This document shows, piece by piece, positions 1-8,186 of a stretch of DNA of 64,000 nt. The position numbers were made by a program, and so were the translations under genes. How positions within the stretch are numbered: the stretch's first letter is position 1; each line of letters begins with the position of its first letter. This DNA is from DATARH01 sp035534855 (GTDB taxonomy: Bacteria; Pseudomonadota; Alphaproteobacteria; ATCC43930; CGMCC-115725): contig DATLRD010000027.1 of NCBI GenBank assembly GCA_035534855.1, positions 1 to 64,000 of the forward strand, in the 5' to 3' direction. The notes below the pieces were generated by a model. That model ran no database searches and had not been told where the DNA came from. It saw only the letters and a list, made by a program, of their open reading frames with translations.

Positions 1-134
1 GTAAACGTCGCACCCCCAGTCTCCGCCAATACCTTCGTGATCGCCGCCGTCAACGTCGTCTTGCCGTGATCGACGTGCCCTATCGTCCCGATGTTGCAGT
101 GCGGCTTGTTCCGCTCAAACCTCGCCTTACCCAT
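1..134 (-). CDS. tuf: Elongation factor Tu, N-terminal fragment (cut by window edge)
   Basis: Only the first 44 codons lie in the window. They read as the start of EF-Tu: the MGKARFERNKPH opening followed by the GTPase P-loop GHVDHGKT at residues 19-26. EF-Tu carries aminoacyl-tRNA to the ribosome in the cytoplasm. The ATG lies 19 bp after the fusA stop, with a GGAGA ribosome-binding site about 10 bases upstream, so this is the fourth gene of the str operon (rpsL-rpsG-fusA-tuf). The rest of the protein lies outside the window. Confidence 0.97.
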   Translation of the reverse strand, partial: MGKARFERNKPHCNIGTIGHVDHGKTTLTAAITKVLAETGGATF

Positions 135-153
135 CGCTGCGTTCTCCGTTCAC

Positions 154-2229
154 TCAGGCCATCTTGGCGCGGACTTCGTCCGCGACCGCCTGGGGAACCT
201 GCTCGTAATGATCAAAATGCATCGTGTACTGCGCCCGCCCCTGGCTCATCGAGCGCAGCGTGTTGACGTAGCCGAACATGTTGGCGAGCGGCACCATCGC
301 GTCGATGACGCGGGCATTGCCGCGGGTGTCCATGCCGGTGACCTGGCCGCGCCGACTGTTCAGGTCACCAATCACGTCACCCATGTACTCGTCGGGCGTC
401 ACTACCTCTACCCGCATGATCGGTTCGAGCAGCTTGGGCGCCGCCTTCATGACGCCCTCCTTGAAGGCCGCGCGGGCGGCGATGTCGAAAGCGAGCGCGC
501 TCGAATCAACGTCGTGATAGGCACCGTCGAACAATTCAGCCTTGAGGTCGATGACCGGGAACCCGGCAAGCACGCCGTTTTCGGTTGACGAACGCAAGCC
601 CTTTTCAACACCTGGCACGTATTCCTTCGGCACCGCGCCGCCGATCACCGAATTTTCGAACACAAAGCCCGATCCTGGCGGTAGCGGCTCAAAGCGCAGC
701 TTGACTCTCGCGTACTGGCCGGAACCGCCGGTCTGCTTCTTGTGGGTGTAGTCGACCTCGGCGCTGCGCGAAATGGTCTCGCGATAAGCGACCTGCGGCG
801 CGCCGATATTGGCGTCGACCTTAAACTCGCGCTTCATACGGTCGACGATGATTTCGAGGTGGAGTTCACCCATCCCCTTGATCACGGTTTGCCCGCTTTC
901 CTCGTCGACCGACACGCGGAACGACGGATCCTCGGTCGCCAAACGGGCCAGCGCCTGGCCCATCTTATCCTGGTCGCCCTTGGTCTTGGGTTCGACCGCA
1001 ATCTCGATGACCGGCTCGGGAAATTCCATCCGTTCGAGCACGACGGCGTGCGCCGGGTCGCTCAGCGTGTCGCCAGTCGTCGTGTTCTTGAGCCCGGCAA
1101 GAGCGACGATGTCGCCGGCCCGCGCCTCCTTGACGTCTTCGCGGTGGTTGGCGTGCATCAGCAGCATGCGGCCGATGCGCTCGCGCTGGTCCTTGACCGT
1201 GTTCAGCACCTGGGTGGCGGCGAACAGCACGCCCGAATAGATGCGGACAAAGGTCAACGAGCCGACAAACGGGTCGGTCATTATCTTAAAGGCTAGGCCG
1301 GCAAACGGCTCGTCATCCGAGCATTTGCGGACGATCGGCTCGTCGCCGTGCATGGTCACGCCCTTGATCGCGGCAACGTCGATCGGCGACGGCAGGTAGT
1401 ACACGACCGCATCGAGCAGCGGCTGCACGCCCTTGTTCTTGAAGGCCGCACCGCACAGCACTGGCACGAAAGTTGCCGCGATCGTGCCCTTGCGGATGCA
1501 GCGCCGTAGCGTCTCGGCATCCGGCTCCTCGCCCCCGAGGTAGGCTTCAAGCGCCTCGTCGTCCTGCTCGACTGCCTGCTCGACGAGTTTGGCGCGCCAA
1601 GTTGCCGCCTCATCCGCCAACTCATCCGGGATATCGGCGATATCGAACTGTGCGCCAAGCGTCTCATCCCGCCAGATCAGCGCCTTGTTGGCGATCAGAT
1701 CGACCACGCCGACAAAATCCGCCTCGCTGCCGATCGGCAATTGCAGCACGATCGGCTGGGCCCCGAGGCGATCCTCTATCTCCTGGACGCAGCGCCGGAA
1801 ATCGGCCCCGATTCGGTCCATCTTGTTGACGAAGCAGATGCGGGGCACGCCGTATTTGTCGGCCTGGCGCCACACCGTCTCGGATTGCGGCTCAACCCCG
1901 GCAACCGAATCGAACACCGCGACCGCTCCATCGAGCACGCGCAAGCTGCGCTCGACCTCGATCGTAAAATCGACGTGGCCGGGGGTGTCGATGATGTTGA
2001 TCCGGTGGTCATCCCAGAAGCAGGTGGTCGCGGCCGAGGTGATCGTGATGCCGCGCTCCTGCTCCTGCTCCATCCAATCCATCGTCGCGGTGCCTTCATG
2101 CACCTCGCCGATCTTGTAGGAGCGTCCGGTGTAATAAAGAACCCGCTCGGTCGTAGTGGTCTTGCCGGCATCGATGTGGGCCATGATGCCGATATTGCGG
2201 TACCGCTCGAGCGGCGTCGTGCGTGCCAT
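154..2229 (-). CDS. fusA: Elongation factor G
   Basis: A 691-residue translational GTPase that drives ribosomal translocation and, with ribosome recycling factor, subunit splitting. The G motifs are intact: AHIDAGKT at 17-24, the switch I RGITITSAAT near residue 59, DTPGHVDF near 82 and NKMDR near 135. The length is normal for bacterial EF-G and the C-terminal domains IV-V are complete. It sits in the str operon between rpsG (75 bp upstream) and tuf (19 bp downstream). The ATG start agrees with family N-termini and is preceded by a GGAG element. Confidence 0.98.
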   Translation of the reverse strand: MARTTPLERYRNIGIMAHIDAGKTTTTERVLYYTGRSYKIGEVHEGTATMDWMEQEQERGITITSAATTCFWDDHRINIIDTPGHVDFTIEVERSLRVLDGAVAVFDSVAGVEPQSETVWRQADKYGVPRICFVNKMDRIGADFRRCVQEIEDRLGAQPIVLQLPIGSEADFVGVVDLIANKALIWRDETLGAQFDIADIPDELADEAATWRAKLVEQAVEQDDEALEAYLGGEEPDAETLRRCIRKGTIAATFVPVLCGAAFKNKGVQPLLDAVVYYLPSPIDVAAIKGVTMHGDEPIVRKCSDDEPFAGLAFKIMTDPFVGSLTFVRIYSGVLFAATQVLNTVKDQRERIGRMLLMHANHREDVKEARAGDIVALAGLKNTTTGDTLSDPAHAVVLERMEFPEPVIEIAVEPKTKGDQDKMGQALARLATEDPSFRVSVDEESGQTVIKGMGELHLEIIVDRMKREFKVDANIGAPQVAYRETISRSAEVDYTHKKQTGGSGQYARVKLRFEPLPPGSGFVFENSVIGGAVPKEYVPGVEKGLRSSTENGVLAGFPVIDLKAELFDGAYHDVDSSALAFDIAARAAFKEGVMKAAPKLLEPIMRVEVVTPDEYMGDVIGDLNSRRGQVTGMDTRGNARVIDAMVPLANMFGYVNTLRSMSQGRAQYTMHFDHYEQVPQAVADEVRAKMA

Positions 2230-2243
2230 GACTCTAAACTCCG

Positions 2244-2260
2244 GCGGCGCAAAGCGCCGC
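2244..2260. other. GC hairpin between rpsG and fusA
   Basis: Perfect 7-bp inverted repeat GCGGCGC with a three-base loop in the 75-bp gap between rpsG and fusA. No T-tract follows on the minus strand, so it is unlikely to be a full terminator. It may be an RNA-processing or stability hairpin within the str transcript. Confidence 0.4.
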
Positions 2261-2304
2261 GATCACTTTACTCGTTGCGGGACCGTGCTTCGGCCACTGC
2301 CTCC

Positions 2305-2775
2305 CTACCACCGGTAATGCGAGAAGGCTTTGTTGGCATCGGCCATGCGATGCGTGTCTTCCCGTCGCTTGACCGCAACACCCCGGTTGTTGGCAGCGTC
2401 GAGCAACTCGCCCGAGAGCCGCTCTTCCATCGTGTTTTCCGAGCGCCCGCGCGACGAGGAGATCAGCCAGCGGATCGCCAGCGCCTGGCTGCGCTCGCTG
2501 CGGACTTCGACCGGCACCTGATAGGTCGCGCCGCCGACCCGTCGCGAGCGCACCTCGACCGCCGGCCGCACATTGCCGAGCGCATCGTGGAACACGTGAA
2601 TCGGGTCCTGCCCGCTCCGCCTCTGGATGCGATCGAACGCACCATAGACAATCCGCTCAGCGACCGATTTCTTGCCCTCGTACATCAGGCAGTTCATGAA
2701 CTTGGTGACGATGGCGTCGCCGAACTTCGGGTCCGGCAACACTTCGCGTTTGACCGCGGCGCGACGGCGCGACAT
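2305..2775 (-). CDS. rpsG: 30S ribosomal protein S7
   Basis: 156 residues beginning MSRRRAAVKREVLPDPKFG, the expected S7 opening and length. S7 is a primary 16S rRNA-binding protein that nucleates assembly of the 30S head and contacts tRNA at the E site. The RNA-binding segment with KFMNCLMYEGKKS and the conserved RWLISSSR near the C-terminal third are present. It follows rpsL by 12 bp in the str operon. In many bacteria S7 represses translation of its own operon, but no specific control site was identified here. Confidence 0.98.
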   Translation of the reverse strand: MSRRRAAVKREVLPDPKFGDAIVTKFMNCLMYEGKKSVAERIVYGAFDRIQRRSGQDPIHVFHDALGNVRPAVEVRSRRVGGATYQVPVEVRSERSQALAIRWLISSSRGRSENTMEERLSGELLDAANNRGVAVKRREDTHRMADANKAFSHYRW

Positions 2776-2787
2776 CCCTCGCCCTCC

Positions 2788-3159
2788 CTATTTCGGCCGG
2801 CCGGCGCCGTACTTGGAGCGGCGCTGACGCCGGTCCTTGACGCCCTGGGTATCGTGGGTGCCGCGGATGATGTGATAGCGCACGCCGGGCAGATCCTTAA
2901 CCCGCCCGCCACGGATCAGCACCACCGAATGCTCCTGGAGATTATGACCTTCACCGGGAATGTAGCTCGTCACCTCGAACCCGTTGGTGAGGCGCACGCG
3001 CGCCACCTTGCGCAAGGCCGAATTCGGCTTCTTCGGCGTGGTCGTGTAGACGCGCGTGCACACCCCGCGCTTCTGCGGACACTGCTCCATCGCCGGCACC
3101 TTGTTGCGCGCGACCTCGGGAGTGCGCGGGTGGCGGATCAGCTGATTGATCGTCGGCAT
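2788..3159 (-). CDS. rpsL: 30S ribosomal protein S12
   Basis: 123 residues from MPTINQLIRHPR, the standard S12 start. A GTG two codons upstream (3163-3165) could add two residues but does not match the family. S12 sits at the decoding centre of the small subunit and controls accuracy. The two loops where streptomycin-resistance substitutions normally arise, TTPKKPNSALRK and GRVKDLPGVRYH, carry the wild-type lysines. First gene of the str operon; the leader of about 160 bases starts at the promoter at 3328-3356. Confidence 0.97.
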   Translation of the reverse strand: MPTINQLIRHPRTPEVARNKVPAMEQCPQKRGVCTRVYTTTPKKPNSALRKVARVRLTNGFEVTSYIPGEGHNLQEHSVVLIRGGRVKDLPGVRYHIIRGTHDTQGVKDRRQRRSKYGAGRPK

Positions 3160-3327
3160 CTTCACGGCCTTCTATAACGCACGAACAATCGCCCGACGGC
3201 CGCAGCCGCCGCGCGACAGGAATTTTCCACTCGCTTACGCGCACCCCCTCGCAGGCGTGCCGGACCACAATGCTGGAAGACGGGGCTGCGTCTAGGTGGC
3301 CTCCTACCGCCAGCCCGAGGAATGCGG

Positions 3328-3356
3328 GGTATAATCGAGGGGACTCGGCGGGTCAA
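3328..3356 (-). promoter_or_regulatory. Sigma70-type promoter of the str operon
   Basis: On the minus strand TTGACC (3356-3351) is separated by exactly 17 bases from TATACC (3333-3328). This is a good housekeeping promoter for a GC-rich genome and points directly at rpsL. The predicted start of transcription near 3321 gives a leader of about 160 bases. This is motif reading only, with no transcript data. Confidence 0.7.
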
Positions 3357-3376
3357 CCGCTAACGCAGGGTTCGTC

Positions 3377-3410
3377 GCGCCGCGCCGCTCATGGCCGCGT
3401 TGCGCGGCGC
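3377..3410 (-). terminator. GC hairpin after soeC, possible terminator
   Basis: A perfect 9-bp GC stem (GCGCCGCGC / GCGCGGCGC) with a 16-base loop lies just past the soeC stop, between that operon and the str promoter. No U-tract follows on the minus strand, so efficient intrinsic termination is uncertain. Confidence 0.35.
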
Positions 3411-3415
3411 GCCGG

Positions 3416-4363
3416 CTACACCATTTCGGCGCCGTAATAGAGCGTCACCGTGTGCTTCGCCTCGGCGAAAAACAGCCAGCGTTCGACGACGAGGCCGAGC
3501 CCAGCGCTGAGCACGGCAACCACCGCGACAATCTCGCCGACGGCACCGGTCCAGACCAGCCCGATGAGGGTCAGCACTGCCGGCAACGCAAAGGCCGTGG
3601 CGCGCACAATCAGGCGCAGCCGTGCCGCGTGCTTTCGGGCGATGCGGAACCCCATCTCGCGCAGCAGGTAGTTCTCTTCGGTGTGCGGCTGTTCGAGGAT
3701 ATGCACCGCGCCGCGGCGGCCGAGCCCGGTGGCGCTAGCGACATTGCTGCGCGCCGCATTGCCGTCGATGAACCGCCAATAGGCTTCCTTGACCCCCCAA
3801 GCCACGGCGATTGCGACCAGCGCGAGGATCGCGGTGCCGAGCGGCCGGGGAACCCAGAACCGTTCGATCAGGTCGAGCAGCAACAGCCCGCTCATCAGCG
3901 CCAGCGCATAGTAGTTCGGAACCACCCACCCGTTGGACCATTGCCGGATCGGCTTCAGCGAGGCGTAGATCATCCCGGTACAGTAGATCGTGACAATCGC
4001 ACAGCCGGCGGCAAGCAGCCCGCACAGCCCGATGATCCCGCCGGTCGCGCCGAACACCAGCCAGCCGATCGCGAAGACCGCCGCGGGAACGAAGGTGAGC
4101 ACCGAAAACACACCCTCGCGCGACAGCCACGAGGTGCGCCATTGCGAGAACGCGCGCCACGCCCGCTCGGGATGGCCGAGGTGGAACGCCGACGAGGCCA
4201 GCCCACCGCCGGCGAAAACGGTCGCGGCCACGAGTGCGGCGATGCCGAATCCGGCATCCGGCGGCACCAGGCCCAGCGGCACGCCTATCCCGATCAGCAC
4301 GAAAAGTGCGAACCCGGCGCCGGATGCGGTGGTGAAGAAGACGATCGAAAGGGCGGGATTCAT
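3416..4363 (-). CDS. soeC: Membrane anchor subunit of cytoplasmic molybdoenzyme (SoeC/DmsC family)
   Basis: A 315-residue integral membrane protein with about eight hydrophobic helices, of the DmsC/SoeC anchor family. It would dock the catalytic and iron-sulfur subunits to the cytoplasmic membrane and exchange electrons with the quinone pool. The conserved HLGHPERAWRAFSQWRTSWLSRE segment after the second helix is typical of the family. It starts 2 bp after soeB ends, so the three subunits are one transcription unit. The size (315) matches SoeC of Allochromatium (about 316). A DMSO-reductase anchor is the main alternative. Confidence 0.85.
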   Translation of the reverse strand: MNPALSIVFFTTASGAGFALFVLIGIGVPLGLVPPDAGFGIAALVAATVFAGGGLASSAFHLGHPERAWRAFSQWRTSWLSREGVFSVLTFVPAAVFAIGWLVFGATGGIIGLCGLLAAGCAIVTIYCTGMIYASLKPIRQWSNGWVVPNYYALALMSGLLLLDLIERFWVPRPLGTAILALVAIAVAWGVKEAYWRFIDGNAARSNVASATGLGRRGAVHILEQPHTEENYLLREMGFRIARKHAARLRLIVRATAFALPAVLTLIGLVWTGAVGEIVAVVAVLSAGLGLVVERWLFFAEAKHTVTLYYGAEMV

Positions 4364-4365
4364 GA

Positions 4366-5121
4366 TCAGCGCGACAACAGCCGGTCGATCCAGCGCAGCA
4401 GCCGGTTGCCCTCCTCCTCCTCCGCCGTCGGCTCGGGCGACAGAGCGGCGAGCGGCGCGGTGGCCGGCGCCATGCGGTCAAAGCGTGGCGGCAGGTATTT
4501 GTTGACCGGCCGGTAGCCGAGTTCGGGCATCAGGTCCATCCCCCCGCGGCGCGCCACCATCTCGGAAACGGCGGAATGCGGGTCGTTGAGATCGCCGAAA
4601 TGGCGCGCCTTGGTCGGGCACACCATAACGCAGGCCGGAACGCGCTCTTCTTCGGCCAAATTGGTGTTGTAGATGCGGTCGATGCACAGCGTGCACTTCT
4701 TCATCACGCCGACATCTTCGTCGAATTCGCGGGCGCCGTAGGGGCAGGCCCACGAGCACAACTTGCAGCCGATGCAGATGTCCTCGTTGACCAGCACGAT
4801 CCCGTCTTCAGCGCGCTTGTAGGAGGCGCCAGTCGGGCAAACCGTGACGCAGGCAGGTTCGTCGCAATGCAAGCACGAGCGCGGGAAATGCACCGTGCGG
4901 GCGCCCTCGCCGTCGCCCTCCTCGAACGAATGGATGCGGTTGAACCAAACGCCCCACGGGTCGCCGCCATAAGGATGAAAATCGGTCAGAGGCGCCATCT
5001 GGCCGCCGCTGTTCCATTCCTTGCACGCGGTAGCGCACGCGTGGCAGCCGACACAGATGTCGAGGTCGATGACGAGGCCGAGTTTTTTCTGGCCGGGCGC
5101 CGCGGCCGGCAGATCGGTCAT
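4366..5121 (-). CDS. soeB: 4Fe-4S ferredoxin-type electron-transfer subunit (SoeB/DmsB family)
   Basis: 251 residues from ATG at 5121, which overlaps the soeA stop by four bases (ATGA), indicating translational coupling. Four cysteine groups for four [4Fe-4S] clusters are visible in order: CVGCHACATAC near 22-32, CLHCDEPACVTVC, CIGCKLCSWACP, and CTLC with a later CVMVCP. This is the standard DmsB/NrfC/SoeB layout that wires the molybdenum site to the membrane anchor. A longer reading frame from 5259 exists, but it would lie inside soeA and lacks family similarity. There is no signal peptide, so the protein is cytoplasmic. Confidence 0.9.
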   Translation of the reverse strand: MTDLPAAAPGQKKLGLVIDLDICVGCHACATACKEWNSGGQMAPLTDFHPYGGDPWGVWFNRIHSFEEGDGEGARTVHFPRSCLHCDEPACVTVCPTGASYKRAEDGIVLVNEDICIGCKLCSWACPYGAREFDEDVGVMKKCTLCIDRIYNTNLAEEERVPACVMVCPTKARHFGDLNDPHSAVSEMVARRGGMDLMPELGYRPVNKYLPPRFDRMAPATAPLAALSPEPTAEEEEGNRLLRWIDRLLSR

Positions 5122-8015
5122 TGCCGTTCTCCACCGTAGCGCAGGATGTCCGGCAACGCGGCCAGCGAGGCCGGATGCTGCAGCGTCGTAAAGCCCGGCG
5201 CGCTGGTGCCCGCCTCCGCCGCCGACACCTTCTCGATGCGCACCCGCAGATCGTACCACGCCGCCTGCCCGGTGACCGGGTCGGCATTGGCGCCGCGCGG
5301 CCCGTCCGCCGCGTCGCCCGGCGGCAAGAGGTCACCGATCAGGTGGTTGAGCAGAAAGCCCTTGGTGAATTCGGGCGCATCGGCCGTGAGGTTCCACGCC
5401 CCGCTGCGCTTGCCGATCGCGTTCCAGGTCCACACCGTATCGGGGTTGACCCCATCCATCAGCTTGATCTGAGCGCGAATCCGCCCGACATGGCTCGACA
5501 CCCACACCCAGTCGTCGTCCTGCAAGCCTAGCGAACCCCCGGTGGTGCGGCTGACGAACAGCCGGTTGCTGCCGAGAATCTGGCGCAGCCAGGCATTCTG
5601 CGAGTGCCACGAATGGTACATCTGCATCGGCCGCTGGGTGATCGCGTGTAGCGGAAATTGCTTCGGGTCGATCCGCGTGCCCTCAAACGGCTCGTACCAG
5701 ATCGGCAGCGGATCAAAATAGGTCGCGATGCGCGCGGCCGCGTCGGGCGGCGGGCGCACCGCGCCATGCCCCTGCGCGGCAAGCCGAAAACGCTGCAACG
5801 GCTCGACGTAAAGCTGCAGGATGATCGGGTCGGCATTGCCGATCAGCCCCATCGCCACGGCGTTTTCGAGATAGGCCTTGTTGGCGTGCTTGAAATACAG
5901 CTGCTCGGGCGGCAGCTCATATTTCCAGAAGCAGCCGTTTTCGACGTAGCGGTCGAGCTGGTGCGGGTTCGGCGCCCCGCGGCCGTGGTCGTTGCCGCTT
6001 TCGCCGCGCCACCCGGCGAGCGGGCCGACGCCGGGCTGGCGCTCGTGCAGCGCGATATAGTCCTTGTAGCCGGCCGGAAAGCGCGGCGAGCCATCGGCAT
6101 TGGTGAAGGCGGGCAGGCCGAGCCGGGCCCCCAGCTCGATCAGCACGTCCTGAAACGGTCGCACATCGCGGTCGGGCGCGAGCACCGGCTGGCGGATCGA
6201 ATCGCCCGGCCCGTCGACCCCGCCGATCGGCCGGTCGAGCAGCGAGATGCAGTCCCAGCGTTCGAGATAGGTCGTGTCTGGCAGCACCAGATCGGCGTAG
6301 CCGACCATCTCGGAGTAAAAGGCGTCGGAATAGATGATGCGCGGAATCTTGTATTCGCCGGTCGCCGGGTTCTTATCGGTCAGCATGCGGATCGTCTCGG
6401 TCGTGTTCATCGCCGAGTTCCACGCCATGTTGGCCATATACATAAACAGCGTGTCGATCGGGTACGGGTCGGCAGCCCAGGCGTTGCGGATCAACAGGTG
6501 CATCAGCCCGTGATTGGAGAGCGGTGCGTCCCACGAAAACGCCTTGTCGATGCGCTGCGGCGTACCATCGGCGTCGATGATCAGGTCTTCCGGGCCCATC
6601 GGGTAGCCGAGGGGCGCGCCGGCAAGCGGCTTGCCGGCAGCGACCTGGCCGGGTTTGCCGGCCGGCTTCGGCCCGGGCGGGCATGGCTTGGGATGCGGGG
6701 ATTTGTAGCGCCAGCCGCCCGGCACATCGATCGTGCCAAGCAGGATCTGGAGCAGGTGCAGCGCGCGGCAGGTGTGAAAGCCGTTGGAATGCGCCGAGAT
6801 GCCGCGCATCGCATGAAACGACACCGGCCGGCCGCGCATGGTCTCGTGGCGCCGCCCGGCCCAATCGGTCCACGCCACCGGGATTTCGATCTCCTGTGAA
6901 AACGCGACCTCGGCGATCTCGGCGGCGAGCCGCCGGATCGTCGCTGCCGGAATACCGCAGGTCGCCGCGACATTGTCCGGCGCATAGCTCGCATCGAGGT
7001 AGCGCTCGGCGATCAGCTGGAACACCGGCACCGCCCGGCCGCCGCCTTCGAGCATCGTCTCGCCGACGACATGTGCCGTTACCCCGGGTTCCAGCGCGTT
7101 GGCAAGCCGCCCGTTGCCGTCGAGCACCAGCGGGTGGCCTTCGGAATCGCGTAGAAACAGCCCGTCATTGGCCGCGCCCGGCGCCTGGATCACCAGCCAA
7201 GCGGCATTGGTGTAGCGGGCCATGTACTCGAGATCGACCTTGTCGGCGCGCAGCAATTCGTGAATCAGCGACAGCACGAAAAGCCCGTCGGTGCCCGGCC
7301 TGATCCCGATCCATTCGTCGGCGATCGCCGAATACCCGGTGCGCACCGGGTTGACCGTGATGAATTTCGCGCCGCGGCTGCGCAGCCCAGACAGCGCGGT
7401 TTTGATCGGGTTTGAATCGTGGTCCTCAGCCACCCCGAACATCAGGAACAGTTTGGTGCGTTCCCAATCCGGCTCGCCGAACTCCCAGAAGCTGCCGCCG
7501 ATCGTATACATCCCGGCGGCCGCCATGTTGACCGAGCAGAACCCGCCATGCGCCGCGAAATTGGGCGTGCCGAACTGGGTCGCCCAAAACCCGGTCAGCG
7601 ACTGGCTCTGGTCGCGCCCGGTAAAGAAGGCGAGCTTTTTCGGATCGTCGGCACGAATCTTCGACAGCCAGCCGAGCGCGGTGGCGATCGCCTCGTCCCA
7701 TTCGATCTCGCGGAATTCGCCCGAGCCGCGCTCGCCGACCCGCAGCAGCGGCTTCGACAACTTGGCCGGCGATTGCTGCTGCATGATCCCCGAGGCGCCC
7801 TTGCCGCAGATCACCCCGCGGTTGATCGGGTGCTTCGGGTTGCCTTCGATGTAGCGAATGCCGCCGTCCTTCAGGTGAACCTTGATGCCGCAGCGGCAGG
7901 CGCACATGTAGCACGTCGTATACTTGATTTCGTCCGACACCTTGGGCGACGTATCGATTGCCTCGCGCGGTCGCCAGTAATCGCGCCAGCGCTCGCGCAG
8001 ACCCTCTGCATTCAT
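5118..8015 (-). CDS. soeA: Molybdopterin oxidoreductase, probable cytoplasmic sulfite dehydrogenase catalytic subunit
   Basis: A 965-residue molybdo-bis(MGD) enzyme of the DMSO-reductase superfamily. The N-terminal [4Fe-4S] motif CYMCACRCG with the later VICGKG begins near residue 35, followed by the Mo-cofactor domains and a C-terminal molydopterin-binding fold. ATG at 8015 (MNAEGLRERW) was chosen because an AAGGG site lies about 10 bases upstream; the 81 extra codons available upstream look non-coding. No twin-arginine signal is present, unlike DmsA or PhsA. Together with the sizes of all three subunits this favours SoeABC, which oxidises sulfite to sulfate in the cytoplasm. The substrate is inferred, not shown. 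Confidence 0.85.
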   Translation of the reverse strand: MNAEGLRERWRDYWRPREAIDTSPKVSDEIKYTTCYMCACRCGIKVHLKDGGIRYIEGNPKHPINRGVICGKGASGIMQQQSPAKLSKPLLRVGERGSGEFREIEWDEAIATALGWLSKIRADDPKKLAFFTGRDQSQSLTGFWATQFGTPNFAAHGGFCSVNMAAAGMYTIGGSFWEFGEPDWERTKLFLMFGVAEDHDSNPIKTALSGLRSRGAKFITVNPVRTGYSAIADEWIGIRPGTDGLFVLSLIHELLRADKVDLEYMARYTNAAWLVIQAPGAANDGLFLRDSEGHPLVLDGNGRLANALEPGVTAHVVGETMLEGGGRAVPVFQLIAERYLDASYAPDNVAATCGIPAATIRRLAAEIAEVAFSQEIEIPVAWTDWAGRRHETMRGRPVSFHAMRGISAHSNGFHTCRALHLLQILLGTIDVPGGWRYKSPHPKPCPPGPKPAGKPGQVAAGKPLAGAPLGYPMGPEDLIIDADGTPQRIDKAFSWDAPLSNHGLMHLLIRNAWAADPYPIDTLFMYMANMAWNSAMNTTETIRMLTDKNPATGEYKIPRIIYSDAFYSEMVGYADLVLPDTTYLERWDCISLLDRPIGGVDGPGDSIRQPVLAPDRDVRPFQDVLIELGARLGLPAFTNADGSPRFPAGYKDYIALHERQPGVGPLAGWRGESGNDHGRGAPNPHQLDRYVENGCFWKYELPPEQLYFKHANKAYLENAVAMGLIGNADPIILQLYVEPLQRFRLAAQGHGAVRPPPDAAARIATYFDPLPIWYEPFEGTRIDPKQFPLHAITQRPMQMYHSWHSQNAWLRQILGSNRLFVSRTTGGSLGLQDDDWVWVSSHVGRIRAQIKLMDGVNPDTVWTWNAIGKRSGAWNLTADAPEFTKGFLLNHLIGDLLPPGDAADGPRGANADPVTGQAAWYDLRVRIEKVSAAEAGTSAPGFTTLQHPASLAALPDILRYGGERQ

Positions 8016-8186
8016 TGTCTTCTGCCCTTCCGGCCCCTGCGCCCGATACTGCATGGTTGGATCGGGATTGCAACCCCGACCCGGCGCGGCAAAACCGCGA
8101 GGCAGGGCTGCGTCGCGCGGGCTGCGCTTGTGCGCCGACAGCGGCATCCGCCTAATTGCCGTGCAGATCAAGATGCGATACCGACG

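Noticed and set aside
1741..3177. 478-codon plus-strand reading frame across the str operon
   Set aside because: It lies antisense to fusA, rpsG and rpsL, has no family features and is explained by the high-GC codon pattern of the real genes.
7419..8186. N-terminal extension of the MFS transporter frame
   Set aside because: The extra 256 codons run antisense through soeA and show no transporter features; the ATG at 8187 starts the first membrane region properly.
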